36,968 nucleotides of DNA. Origin: Candidatus Martarchaeota archaeon. Its GTDB lineage: Archaea > Micrarchaeota > Micrarchaeia > Micrarchaeales > Micrarchaeaceae. Position 1 is the stretch's first letter. Every line of letters begins with the position of its first letter. The stretch is from the NCBI GenBank assembly GCA_023474155.1, contig JAMCYJ010000023.1, positions 1 to 36,968 of the forward strand. Direction: 5' to 3'. The translations under genes and the position numbers were made by a program. Shown one piece after another: positions 1 to 7,626 of this stretch. The notes under the pieces were generated by a model. That model was given only the letters and a program-made list of their open reading frames with translations, was not told where the DNA came from and ran no database searches.

Positions 1-165
1 GTCATAAATCGCAAACCAATACTTGAAAAAGCTAGGGAGGGGCACTCCCGACGTAATGCCTCTGGAGGCGTAGTCCATACATTCCAAAAGGGAATGCAAA
101 CTACGCCAGTGAATCAGGAACATACTCCGCCTCGTTTCGATGCAGAGGAAGCCCGCACGCTTTAG
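1..165 (+). pseudogene. tnpB: C-terminal end of an IS200/IS605-family TnpB (RNA-guided nuclease), cut by the window edge
   Basis: Frame 1 is open from the first base to a TAG at 163-165. The peptide carries a LEKAREGHSRRNASGG stretch, which resembles the REGHSRxNACGD segment near the C-terminus of archaeal TnpB proteins; the Cys and Asp of that motif are Ser and Gly here. The RuvC acidic residues and zinc finger lie upstream, outside the window, so I cannot say whether the protein is intact. The stop codon sits inside a hairpin typical of the element's right end. TnpB is known as a guide-RNA-dependent DNA nuclease encoded by IS605-type elements. Identity is based on the short C-terminal motif plus the right-end structure. 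Confidence 0.65.
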
Positions 166-182
166 CGGCGGGAGGATGTCAC
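152..182 (+). mobile_element. Right-end hairpin of the IS200/IS605-type element (3' part of the putative omega RNA)
   Basis: CCCGC (152-156) pairs with GCGGG (168-172), and CGC (158-160) with GCG (165-167) around a TTTA loop with one bulged A. It is followed by AGGATGTCAC, a common archaeal IS605 right-end sequence. In this family the guide (omega) RNA runs from the tnpB 3' end through this hairpin into flanking DNA, so the guide would start near 181-183 and read into the trxB start. The exact cleavage point is not visible. Confidence 0.6.
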
Positions 183-195
183 ACGTGTTGATTCT

Positions 196-1119
196 ATGGT
201 TGAAAAGGTTGTTATTCTCGGATCAGGCCCCGCAGGGCTCACTGCCGCGCTGTATGCCGCAAGAGACGATTTAAAGCCGATTATAATAGGCGGTTTCAAT
301 GCGGGAGGCCAGCTTATGCTGACGACAGAGGTCGAAAATTATCCAGGATTTCCAAGCGGGATCTACGGCGCGGAATTGATTGACAGCATGAGGAAGCAGG
401 CCGAAAAATTCGGGGCGGTATTCGTAAATGACGATGTTAAAGAAGTTGATTTCAATTCAAGGCCTTTCAAATTGAAGACCGCGGCCGCGAAGTTCGAGGC
501 GCATTCGGTTGTCGTCGCAACAGGCGCATCTGCCAGATGGCTCGGCATCGAGTCAGAAAAAAAATTCATCGGAAAAGGGGTCAGTTCATGCGCGACATGC
601 GACGGGGCGTTTTTTAAGAATAAAGAAGTTGCCATAGTGGGGGGCGGGGACACTGCCCTGGAGGACGCGATATTCCTCGCGAAGTTTGCCACGAAAGTGC
701 ATATAATCCACAGGAGGGACGAATTCAAGGCGAGCAGACTGGCGCAGGACAGGGCAAGGGCGAATCCGAAAATAGATTTTATCCTAAACAGCGAAGTGAC
801 AGAGATTCTGGGCAGCGGCTCGGTCACCGGTCTGAGAGTCGCGAACAACAAAACAAATGAGACGTCGGACATCAGAGTTGACGGGCTGTTTGTCGCGATA
901 GGATATAAGCCGAATACAGGTTTCTTGAAAGGGGCTCTGGATCTTGACGAACAAGGCTATATTGTCGTTTCCGATGAGGTGAAGACAAAAATCGACGGCA
1001 TTTTTGTTGCAGGCGATGTCGCAGACAAAATATACAAGCAGGCAGTCGTCGCAGCAGGCGCAGGAGCAAAGGCCGCCCTCGAAGTAAGGTTTTATCTCCA
1101 AAGAAACGACTTGATGTGA
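196..1119 (+). CDS. trxB: Thioredoxin reductase (NADPH, FAD flavoprotein)
   Basis: 307 aa, the normal length for low-molecular-weight thioredoxin reductase. It reduces thioredoxin-like disulfides in the cytoplasm with NADPH (or NADH) through FAD. Visible motifs: FAD-binding GSGPAG at residues 9-14, redox-active CATC (Cys132 and Cys135), a second nucleotide-binding GGGDTALE followed by HRR, which favours NADPH, and the C-terminal FAD motif GIFVAGDV. ATG at 196 is the only sensible start in frame. It lies about 15 nt after the right end of the IS605-type element, so the native upstream promoter is displaced or lies within the element. MEMO1 follows after 33 bp. No thioredoxin gene is in the window. 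Identification is firm. Confidence 0.96.
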   Translation: MVEKVVILGSGPAGLTAALYAARDDLKPIIIGGFNAGGQLMLTTEVENYPGFPSGIYGAELIDSMRKQAEKFGAVFVNDDVKEVDFNSRPFKLKTAAAKFEAHSVVVATGASARWLGIESEKKFIGKGVSSCATCDGAFFKNKEVAIVGGGDTALEDAIFLAKFATKVHIIHRRDEFKASRLAQDRARANPKIDFILNSEVTEILGSGSVTGLRVANNKTNETSDIRVDGLFVAIGYKPNTGFLKGALDLDEQGYIVVSDEVKTKIDGIFVAGDVADKIYKQAVVAAGAGAKAALEVRFYLQRNDLM

Positions 1120-1152
1120 TCTGCTGCAAAAAGACCAGAGCAAAAACTATTA

Positions 1153-2016
1153 ATGGAACAGTACTATAAAATTGCCCAAAATGCTCTTGATAAAATGGTT
1201 AGAGAATACAGGTTCGCGGGCGTATTTTATTCCAAAAACAAAGTAATGCTTGCGGATGCCGCAAAGAGCTTAATTGCAAATGCGATTGTTGATCCAGCAA
1301 TAAAAAGCGGATACGCTTATGTTTCCCCGCATGCAGGATACGCGTATTCCGGTTCAACAGCAGCATGCACTTACAAAGCGCTGTCGCAAAACAAGGACCT
1401 CGGCAGGATCGATACTATAATAATTGTAGGCCCTAACCATACAGGCGACGGGGAGAATATTTCAGTTTCGGCGCAGGACTGGGAAACGCCGCTTGGGGTA
1501 CTGAAAAATAACACACCCCTTTCAAGGCAGATTGCGTCCAAAGGAATAAAAGTTGATGAATCAGCGCATTTAGAGGAGCATTCTATAGAGGTCCAACTGC
1601 CATTTTTAAATGTCATCGCGCCAACAAAAAAATTCTGTTTTATTTGTATGAGGGATCAATCGGTAGAGTCCAGTGCCAAACTGTCAGATTCGATAATAGC
1701 CGCATCGAGAAAACTGAACTCGAATGCGGTCGTGATAGCGAGCTCTGATTTCGACCACTACGAACCAAGGCGCGAGGCGGCGAGGAAGGACGGGTTGCTC
1801 ATCAAGGCATTGTCTGGATTAGATTATGAAGGGTTCGACAGGCTTGCGTCCGAATTAAATGACAGCGCGTGCGGGGTCGGTCCCGTGATGACTGCGCTTT
1901 TGTTTGCAAAGTCAATGGGTGCAACAAAATCCCTGCTGCTCAGATATTCTGATTCTAGTAGTGTGACAAAAGATTATTCGAGCGTTGTCGCATATGCATC
2001 AATAGTTTTTATATAG
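1153..2016 (+). CDS. MEMO1 family protein (AmmeMemoRadiSam system protein B type)
   Basis: 287 aa. Family hallmarks in order: PHAGYAYSG (His60), VGPNHTG, AHLEEHSIEVQLPF, ASSDFDHYE and CGVGP. These His and Cys positions match the metal-site/dioxygenase-like pocket known in the Memo fold. Archaeal members are widespread; human MEMO1 binds copper/iron, but the archaeal role is not settled. The start is uncertain. ATG 1153 is used here, yet an ATG at 1195 would give MVREYRFAGVFY, closer to the usual N-terminus, and a TATA-like CTATAAAAT near 1166-1174 sits about 25 nt upstream of it, which would make that start leaderless. The gene follows trxB in the same direction; the usual AMMECR1 and radical-SAM partners are not in view. 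Confidence 0.88.
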   Translation: MEQYYKIAQNALDKMVREYRFAGVFYSKNKVMLADAAKSLIANAIVDPAIKSGYAYVSPHAGYAYSGSTAACTYKALSQNKDLGRIDTIIIVGPNHTGDGENISVSAQDWETPLGVLKNNTPLSRQIASKGIKVDESAHLEEHSIEVQLPFLNVIAPTKKFCFICMRDQSVESSAKLSDSIIAASRKLNSNAVVIASSDFDHYEPRREAARKDGLLIKALSGLDYEGFDRLASELNDSACGVGPVMTALLFAKSMGATKSLLLRYSDSSSVTKDYSSVVAYASIVFI

Positions 2017-2045
2017 CCTAATAAATGCCTGCGATGCGTAAAAAG

Positions 2046-2055
2046 TTTAATATAT
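2046..2055 (+). promoter_or_regulatory. TATA box of the YHS-domain gene
   Basis: TTTAATATAT, centred about 35 nt before the ATG at 2085. With the usual archaeal spacing, transcription would start near 2075 and leave a leader of about 10 nt. It supports the ATG at 2085 over the in-frame ATG at 2025, which lies upstream of this box. Confidence 0.5.
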
Positions 2056-2084
2056 TTCGCCTGCAATGTATTATTCGTGATTGC

Positions 2085-2234
2085 ATGGCAAAAAAACAAA
2101 AAGACGTGGTTTGCGGAATGGATGTGAATGAAAGTTCGAAGTTCAAGTCAGAGCACAACAAGCAAAAGTATTATTTCTGCAGCGAATCGTGCAAGAAGGA
2201 ATTCGACAGCAAGCCTAAGAAATACGCGCACTGA
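2085..2234 (+). CDS. YHS-domain metal-binding protein
   Basis: 49 aa. The whole protein is one YHS domain: VCGMDV near the N-terminus (Cys10) and YYFCSESCKKEF (Cys32, Cys36), followed by the usual xxxPKKY ending. YHS domains are small Cys-based metal-binding modules, found alone or fused to copper-exporting ATPases and oxygenases, so a role in heavy-metal (likely copper) handling is inferred. The frame is open upstream to an ATG at 2025, but the domain begins right after 2085 and a TATA box lies between, so I chose 2085. It follows the MEMO1 gene in the same direction with its own promoter. Confidence 0.85.
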   Translation: MAKKQKDVVCGMDVNESSKFKSEHNKQKYYFCSESCKKEFDSKPKKYAH

Positions 2235-2392
2235 GCGCGCATTTCGTTTTTTATCGGATTTAAAATAAGGTTTAAAAACAATTGCATCTTATTTAATATT
2301 GCCTTTTATTTTATTATTTTATTTTTATTTTATTATTTTAAGCATAGTTTATTTACGCATAGTTTAGATGCGGTGTCAGGATAGCTGATAAA
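2235..2392. other. AT-rich intergenic region with short direct repeats
   Basis: Contains two copies of an ATTTTATTATTTTA-like sequence (about 2305-2340) and two copies of GCATAGTTTA near 2342-2370. No RNA gene or ORF is visible. It carries the promoter for the prenyl synthase. Confidence 0.5.
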
Positions 2393-3409
2393 ATGAATTT
2401 CAAAGAATACGTCGAGCAGCACAGGCAAAAAGTGTACGAAAAAATCTGCAGGTATTTTCCGGACAAAGATCCTGTGGAGCACTACAGGATATCCAAGGAA
2501 TATTCCGACAGGCAGGGCAGCTACAGGAGGCCGGGGCTTCTCCTGCTTACTGGCCAGATGTTCGGGGCGGAGATCAACGACCTATTGCTTCCTGCTGCGG
2601 CGATGCAGCTTTCAGAGGACTGGATACTTACCCACGACGACATAGAGGACCATTCGAGTATGAGGCGGGGAAAGGAATCCCTGAATAAGCTCTACGGGAT
2701 GGAAGTCGCGCTGAATGCAGGCGATGCAGGCCATATAATAATGTGGAAAATGCTCAAAGACTATGTTGTCAGCAGCAGCGTAGGCTCGCGGTTGTATGAC
2801 AAGTTTTACGACATAGTTGAAAAAACAGTCGAAGGCCAGTTTCTGGACATAAATTTTATTTACAACAAAAAAACGCTGAACGGCGCCGACGAGGACCTGT
2901 ATTTCAAGATTATAAACAGCAAGACTTGCTATTATACTGTCTACGGGCCGATGCAGCTCGGTGCGATAGTCGCGGGCGCCGACGAGGAAATGCTTAGGGC
3001 GCTTGAGGACATAGGCAGGCCCGCAGGAGTTTCTTTTCAGATAGCCGACGACCTTCTCGACATGACCGCGGACGAGAAAGTATTCGGGAAGCAGAAGCAC
3101 GGGGATTTATACGAGGGAAAGATAACGCTTATAATACTGGACGCCTATAGGAAAGCGTCCCAGGAGGAAAAGGACGCGATAAACAGGATTTATGCGAAGC
3201 AAAGGGAGGAAAAGACAGAGCAGGACATAGGCTTTCTTCTGCAGATCATAGACAAGTACAGGAGCTTAGAGGCAGTAATGAAAATAGGGGAGGAATACAC
3301 TGAAAAGGCAAAGAAAAACATAGAGGAGCATTCGCGCAGTTTACCGGACAACGAATACACAAAAATACTGATGTCTGCTATAACCGAGCTTTATTCGAGA
3401 AACAAATGA
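2393..3409 (+). CDS. Isoprenyl diphosphate synthase (geranylgeranyl/farnesyl diphosphate synthase type)
   Basis: 338 aa. Trans-prenyltransferase that condenses isopentenyl diphosphate with allylic diphosphates to make precursors of archaeal ether lipids. First aspartate-rich motif DDIED at residues 82-86, followed by RRG; second motif DDLLD at 219-223, then GKQKHGDLYEGKITL. The residue five before the first Asp is Trp, a bulky residue at the position known to limit chain length, so a C15-C20 product is more likely than a long chain; this is inference. ATG 2393 starts the gene. It pairs functionally with the HMG-CoA reductase at 7627 in the mevalonate route but is not in one operon with it. 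Confidence 0.93.
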   Translation: MNFKEYVEQHRQKVYEKICRYFPDKDPVEHYRISKEYSDRQGSYRRPGLLLLTGQMFGAEINDLLLPAAAMQLSEDWILTHDDIEDHSSMRRGKESLNKLYGMEVALNAGDAGHIIMWKMLKDYVVSSSVGSRLYDKFYDIVEKTVEGQFLDINFIYNKKTLNGADEDLYFKIINSKTCYYTVYGPMQLGAIVAGADEEMLRALEDIGRPAGVSFQIADDLLDMTADEKVFGKQKHGDLYEGKITLIILDAYRKASQEEKDAINRIYAKQREEKTEQDIGFLLQIIDKYRSLEAVMKIGEEYTEKAKKNIEEHSRSLPDNEYTKILMSAITELYSRNK

Positions 3410-3473
3410 CCGCGCGCAAATGCCGAGCAGATACAGGATATTTAAATGTTAAATATTTTTAATCGTTGATATT

Positions 3474-4037
3474 ATGAAACTTACATGGATGATTGGAGGC
3501 GAACAGGGAAGCGGCGTTGACACCGCATCAGGTCTATTCGGAAAGGCAGTGTCAGGGGCAGGCTATTACCTTTTCGGGAACAGGGAATACTACTCGACAA
3601 TAAAGAACAGGCACAGCTATTTCGAACTGTCGATAAGCGACAAAAAAATAAGCAGCATTTCAGAGCGCTACGATATAATAACCACTTTCGACGCAGAGAC
3701 GATATTCCAGCATTTTCAGCAGGCAAAAGCCTATTTTATATATTCCGAAACAAGTATTGGAAAAGGCATAGACGCGGCGCTTAGCCTCGAACCTGAAACC
3801 AAAAAGGAGATTATTGGCTTCATGAGCAAGCACGCCATTGAACCGACAGTGCAAGGGGTCGTCGATTATCTCAAGGCCGCGGGCATAGCCACGATACCCG
3901 TCAACTACGAGCAGATATTGAGGGAAATATCCGCAGAGCTGTCGATAAACATAACTCTTGCGGAAAAGGCACTCAACACTATAGCGGCGTCCGTTTCCTT
4001 TGCCCTGCTGGTGCGGAAAAGGCACTCAACACTATAG
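3474..4037 (+). CDS. korA: 2-oxoacid:ferredoxin oxidoreductase KorA, N-terminal (gamma-domain) fragment, frameshifted
   Basis: 187 aa as read. The N-terminus GGEQGSGVDTA is the start of the gamma domain found fused to the alpha domain in archaeal KorA. The reading frame is broken by an exact 53-bp tandem duplication (3959-4011 and 4012-4064): the frame runs through the first copy and reaches TAG at 4035-4037 in the second. Deleting one copy joins this piece in frame to the ORF ending at 5419, giving about 630 codons, the usual size of KorA. The gene is therefore a disrupted, slipped or mis-assembled single gene, not a real short protein. Preceding TTAAATATTTTTAA near 3446-3460 is a plausible TATA region. 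Confidence 0.85.
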   Translation: MKLTWMIGGEQGSGVDTASGLFGKAVSGAGYYLFGNREYYSTIKNRHSYFELSISDKKISSISERYDIITTFDAETIFQHFQQAKAYFIYSETSIGKGIDAALSLEPETKKEIIGFMSKHAIEPTVQGVVDYLKAAGIATIPVNYEQILREISAELSINITLAEKALNTIAASVSFALLVRKRHSTL

Positions 4038-4064
4038 CGGCGTCCGTTTCCTTTGCCCTGCTGG
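3959..4064. repeat. Exact 53-bp tandem duplication inside korA
   Basis: Copy 1 is 3959-4011 and copy 2 is 4012-4064; they are identical and adjacent, beginning TGCGGAAAAGG and ending GCCCTGCTGG. Because 53 is not a multiple of three, the duplication shifts the frame. Flanking bases do not extend the match. It looks like replication slippage or an assembly/read error. Confidence 0.97.
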
Positions 4065-4132
4065 GCCTTGATAAGCAGTACCTTGCAGATGCGATTTCGA
4101 ACACGTTCTCGAAAAAGCCCGACGCAATACCG

Positions 4133-5419
4133 ATGAATATGCTCGCCGCCGAGAAGGCATCCCTTCTCGTAAAGCCGGTGTTCAATCTCAAGCCGATCAA
4201 AAAGCAGGAAATGGTGCAGATTGACGGAAACACGGCCGCCGCGATCGGAAAAATAGCAGGAGGGATAGGATTCCAGAGCTATTATCCGATAACTCCTGCG
4301 AGCGATGAAAGCGTTTACCTTGAGGCTAACCAAATAGTCGATACAGTTGTTGACGGCGCCAAGTCCTCAAGGCCTGTGGTCGTGGTGCAGACAGAGGACG
4401 AGATTTCAGCGATAGGCATGGCGATAGGCGCGGGCCTTGCCGGCGTCAGGTCTGCAACCGCGACATCCGGGCCGGGATTCGCGCTCATGGCGGAGGCGCT
4501 CAGCTGGGCAGGCCAGACCGAAAGCCCTGTTGTTGTCACATATTATGTAAGGGGCTCGCCGTCCACTGGCCTCCCGACAAGGAGCGGCCAGTCGGACCTG
4601 AAATTCGCCGCGAACGTCGGCCACGGTGAGTTTCCGAAGATCGTGCTTGCTAGCGGCGACCACGCAGAGGTCTTCCACGACGCGATACTGGCATTCAACC
4701 TTGCGGAGGCATACCAGACGCCTGTCATACACTTAATCGAGAAGTCGATAGCAAACACTTACTCCACGCTCGACAAGGCGGAACTCGATTATTCCAAGGC
4801 AAAGATCGAGAGAGGCGCGCTAGTGCGTATGGATCCTGGCAAGGACTATAACAGGTATTCCCTTGAAAACGGGCCTGTCTCGCCCAGGTCCCCCCTTGGA
4901 TCATCAGTCGCATGGTACTCGGGCGACGAACACAGCGAGTCCGGGCACATCTCTGAAAATCCGACAAACAGGACAGCGATGTACGAGAAAAGGATGAAAA
5001 AGCTCGACCTGGCCGCCAAGGAAATCCCGCAAGATGAAAAACTGAATGTTTTCGGGGACAGCGGCGCTGAAAACGCCGTCATAACTTTCGGTTCGCCAAA
5101 GGGCGCGCTCAAAGACATTTTGGAGGACCTTTTATCAGAGGATAAAATAAAGCTGCAGGTTGTCCAAGTCAGGTTCTTTAGCCCGTTTCCTGCGGAGGAG
5201 CTGGCAAAGATACTCCAAAACAAGAAAAGGGTGATAGACGTCGAGAACAACTACACCGCGCAGCTCGGTTCGTTTGTCAGCGAGCACCTGCATATAACCC
5301 CTACTCATTTCATACTCAAGTGGAATGGCAGGCAGATGAATACGGACGAGCTTAGGGACGCGATAAAGCGCGCGGTCGGCAACGACGAGAAAAGGATAGT
5401 CCTTAACAGCGGGATGTGA
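4133..5419 (+). CDS. korA: 2-oxoacid:ferredoxin oxidoreductase KorA, alpha-domain part (downstream of the frameshift)
   Basis: 428 aa from the first ATG after the duplication; the frame is really the continuation of the gene starting at 3474. Alpha-domain hallmarks: YPITPASDES, a glycine-rich ATATSGPGFALMAEALSWAG segment and the RSGQSD region. With KorB it oxidatively decarboxylates 2-oxoacids (2-oxoglutarate or pyruvate-like) to acyl-CoA, passing electrons to ferredoxin. ATG 4133 may not be a true start: the domain boundary is close, so independent translation of an alpha subunit is conceivable, as some organisms have separate gamma and alpha genes, but no TATA box or ribosome-binding site is obvious before it. 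Substrate cannot be told from sequence. Confidence 0.88.
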   Translation: MNMLAAEKASLLVKPVFNLKPIKKQEMVQIDGNTAAAIGKIAGGIGFQSYYPITPASDESVYLEANQIVDTVVDGAKSSRPVVVVQTEDEISAIGMAIGAGLAGVRSATATSGPGFALMAEALSWAGQTESPVVVTYYVRGSPSTGLPTRSGQSDLKFAANVGHGEFPKIVLASGDHAEVFHDAILAFNLAEAYQTPVIHLIEKSIANTYSTLDKAELDYSKAKIERGALVRMDPGKDYNRYSLENGPVSPRSPLGSSVAWYSGDEHSESGHISENPTNRTAMYEKRMKKLDLAAKEIPQDEKLNVFGDSGAENAVITFGSPKGALKDILEDLLSEDKIKLQVVQVRFFSPFPAEELAKILQNKKRVIDVENNYTAQLGSFVSEHLHITPTHFILKWNGRQMNTDELRDAIKRAVGNDEKRIVLNSGM

Positions 5420-5552
5420 ATATGCGGCAGAGAGCCATGCAAATGATTGAAAATTAATGCAAACCAGTGAAACCAATGGAAACGCAAATGCAGAAAAGCA
5501 GCAACGACGGACTTGTCAGGCCAAGGCATTGGAAGAGCGGTTTCAGTTTTAC

Positions 5553-5562
5553 TTTAATAAAA
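5553..5562 (+). promoter_or_regulatory. TATA box of the HAD phosphatase gene
   Basis: TTTAATAAAA centred 35 nt before the ATG at 5593. The expected start of transcription near 5583 excludes the earlier in-frame starts at 5467 and 5476. Confidence 0.5.
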
Positions 5563-5592
5563 ATGCAGAAAATCAGCAGCAACGAAATCCGC

Positions 5593-6267
5593 ATGCCGGG
5601 GAGCGGCCATTCCGGCGATTCAAAAAACATAAAGGGCATAATATTCGACATCGGCGGCGTAATAATACACTATCCCGCGGAAGCATACTACAAGCAGCTG
5701 TCAAATAAATTCAATATCCCACTTAGCACCATAGCCGCCGCTACTGATCCTGTAAGACACGAGCTCGAGCTAGGGCGCATAAACCTGCATGAAATGCTCA
5801 GAAAGGTCTCTGCGAGCCTTAACATAAAAATCGTAGATTCGGAATTCATAAAAAGCTTCAAGGATTTTGCAAGGACAGATCATGAAATGGTACGCCTGAT
5901 AAAGAATCTGTCAGGCAACTACAACGTATACCTGCTTACAAACATCAGCAAGGCAGGATTTGCAATGTGCGACAAAGAGCTAAGGCAGAACGGATGCAGA
6001 TTCGACGGCAAGTTCGCATCGTGCTACCTTCATATGCGCAAGCCGGATCCGCGCATATACCATCACGTCCTTCGTGAAACAGGGTTAAAGCCCCAGGAGA
6101 CTATTTTCATAGACGACAAGAAAAAAAACATCGAGGCCGCATCCGCGATAGGGATGAATGGGATAGTGTTCAGCAATATGAGCCAGCTGATAGAAGACTT
6201 TAAGAAGCTCGGTATAACAATAACTGCGGATGCATGCAATGAAAAGAAAAAGAAAAAAGAAAAGTAA
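5593..6267 (+). CDS. HAD-superfamily hydrolase (HAD-IA phosphatase type)
   Basis: About 224 aa from ATG 5593. Motif I IIFDIGGVI (nucleophile Asp, residue 19 from this start; the usual second Asp is Gly, as in the FDIGGVL subgroup that includes YihX-like sugar phosphatases), motif II LLTNIS, motif III KPDPRIY and motif IV FIDDKKKN. It is probably a small-molecule phosphatase; the substrate is unknown. The frame is open back to a GTG at 5467, but that adds 42 residues without similarity, and a TATA box lies at 5553, so 5593 is preferred. The C-terminus ends in a lysine run (EKKKKKEK) merging into an A-rich tract. It sits between korA and korB, which are normally adjacent. Confidence 0.85.
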   Translation: MPGSGHSGDSKNIKGIIFDIGGVIIHYPAEAYYKQLSNKFNIPLSTIAAATDPVRHELELGRINLHEMLRKVSASLNIKIVDSEFIKSFKDFARTDHEMVRLIKNLSGNYNVYLLTNISKAGFAMCDKELRQNGCRFDGKFASCYLHMRKPDPRIYHHVLRETGLKPQETIFIDDKKKNIEAASAIGMNGIVFSNMSQLIEDFKKLGITITADACNEKKKKKEK

Positions 6268-6312
6268 AAATAAAATAAGTAAAAGAAAAAGAAAAAATAA
6301 CCTCCTGATAAG

Positions 6313-6549
6313 ATGAATGCGAAAAACCAAAAAGAGAAACAAAAAGAAGAGCGCAAAATCTTTGAAAAAACAAAAAAAGAAAGCCAAAAACCAATGGCAA
6401 TAGTTATTGGAGATTTTCAGTTTAGCAGCTGCTGCACAGAGGAGATAAAGTCTGCACTGAGAAAACTGCAGGAATCCCCAGCGTCCAATCAGAAAGAGCA
6501 GAAGAAAACAGAAAACAGGCAGGCAAAATATTTAAAAAATAAAAAATAA
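6313..6549 (+). CDS. Lys/Glu-rich small protein, unknown
   Basis: 78 aa, with lysine-rich low-complexity ends and a more ordinary centre around residues 28-58 (MAIVIGDFQFSSC...). An internal ATG at 6394 could start a 51-residue version. No family is recognised. It lies in a very A-rich stretch (6240-6600) made of AAAAT-type repeats, so the ORF could be a by-product of base composition. The non-repetitive middle and same direction as korB are the only arguments for a gene. Confidence 0.35.
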   Translation: MNAKNQKEKQKEERKIFEKTKKESQKPMAIVIGDFQFSSCCTEEIKSALRKLQESPASNQKEQKKTENRQAKYLKNKK

Positions 6550-6592
6550 AAAATAAAATAAAAAATAAAAAATAAAATAAAAATAATAATTA
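6535..6592. repeat. A-rich low-complexity tract upstream of korB
   Basis: Repeated AAAAATAAAAT-type units run almost to the korB start. They contain possible TATA elements but no distinct RNA gene. A second A-rich block lies at 6240-6300, including the lysine-tail codons of the HAD gene. Confidence 0.7.
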
Positions 6593-6600
6593 GTGGTTTA

Positions 6601-7500
6601 ATGGTAAATTATAGGACGGCGGAGTACATAGACTGGTGCCCAAGCTGCGGCGACTTCGGCATAGTCAGCAGCGAGACAATGGCGCTTGCGGACCTTGGCA
6701 TAGACAGGTCAAAGGCAGTGGTTGTTTCAGGCATAGGGTGCTCGAGCAAGATACCACATTATATCAATGTAAGCGGCGTACATACAATGCACGGCAGGGC
6801 GATACCATTTGCATCAGGAATAAAGCTTGTAAATCCTGATTTGAAGGTAATTGTAAATTCAGGTGACGGCGACCTTCTCGGAATAGGAGTCGGGCATCTT
6901 GTCAGCGCAGGAAGGAGGAACCTCGACATTACGATCCTGCTGCACAACAACGGCGTCTACGGCCTTACAAAAGGCCAGGCATCACCGACACTACACAGAG
7001 GATTACAGACGAAATCACTGCCTACAAAAAACATAAATGACTCGCTCGATCCCCTCGCCATAGCACTGACCGCGGGCTACACGTTTGTTGCAAGGGCGTA
7101 CGCCTATGACGCAATGTTCACAAAGGAGATAATAAAAAAGGCGATAATGCACAAGGGAACATCGTTGGTCGATATTCTCCAGCCCTGCCCAACATACAAC
7201 AATATAAATACAAAGGAATGGTATGAAAAAAGGATATACAAACTTGATGAGGACTACGAAGTCAAGGCGCCTGAGGAAGCAAGCGAAAGGATGTCAAAGG
7301 CGCTGATAAAAAGCTTTGAATGGGGGGACAGAATTCCAATCGGGATATTCTACGAAAACAACTTCATCCCAGAATACGGGCAAAGGATCGCAGAACACAG
7401 TCCTGCATATTTTTCAGACTATCCGGCAAAGCAGGTTATAGAGCAGAACGGAAAATCCACAACAGACATTTCAAGGCTGCTTGAAAAGCTCGGCGTCTGA
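6601..7500 (+). CDS. korB: 2-oxoacid:ferredoxin oxidoreductase beta subunit (KorB)
   Basis: 299 aa. The thiamine-diphosphate and iron-sulfur subunit partnering KorA. Cys13 and Cys16 (WCPSCGDFG), Cys47 (GIGCSS) and Cys196 (QPCPTYN) are the four ligands expected for one [4Fe-4S] cluster. The thiamine-diphosphate site shows as SGDGD (87-91) with HNNGVYGLTKGQ about 25 residues later. HYINVSGVHTMHGRA is also conserved in the family. It is complete, in contrast to korA. An AGTGGTTTA just before the ATG may act as a weak ribosome binding site (a similar AGTGGTTGG precedes scpB). The 2-oxoglutarate versus pyruvate preference is not decidable here. Confidence 0.94.
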   Translation: MVNYRTAEYIDWCPSCGDFGIVSSETMALADLGIDRSKAVVVSGIGCSSKIPHYINVSGVHTMHGRAIPFASGIKLVNPDLKVIVNSGDGDLLGIGVGHLVSAGRRNLDITILLHNNGVYGLTKGQASPTLHRGLQTKSLPTKNINDSLDPLAIALTAGYTFVARAYAYDAMFTKEIIKKAIMHKGTSLVDILQPCPTYNNINTKEWYEKRIYKLDEDYEVKAPEEASERMSKALIKSFEWGDRIPIGIFYENNFIPEYGQRIAEHSPAYFSDYPAKQVIEQNGKSTTDISRLLEKLGV

Positions 7501-7592
7501 TTTTTAGCGCTCATTGTAAAAATTTAAACGCGGTTGCCGCTTTCATTCAAAAATGCAAATGGACAAAAATAAACGTATAAATCCATAACCCC

Positions 7593-7600
7593 TATAAAAA
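7593..7600 (+). promoter_or_regulatory. TATA box of the HMG-CoA reductase gene
   Basis: TATAAAAA centred 30 nt before ATG 7627, giving transcription start at or a few nt before the codon. This favours ATG 7627 over the in-frame TTG at 7603. Confidence 0.55.
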
Positions 7601-7626
7601 GATTGTATAAAAATAAGGTCAATGAT

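Noticed and set aside
2280..2345. Replication origin in the AT-rich repeats
   Set aside because: There are short AT repeats but no origin-recognition-box-like repeats and no cdc6/orc1 gene nearby.
3959..4064. Programmed ribosomal frameshift in korA
   Set aside because: The frame is restored exactly by deleting one copy of the duplication, so a duplication explains it more simply; no convincing slippery site with a stimulatory structure was seen.
6063..6400. Three Phe-rich minus-strand ORFs
   Set aside because: They are the reverse complement of the lysine-rich coding and A-rich sequence, with no independent support.
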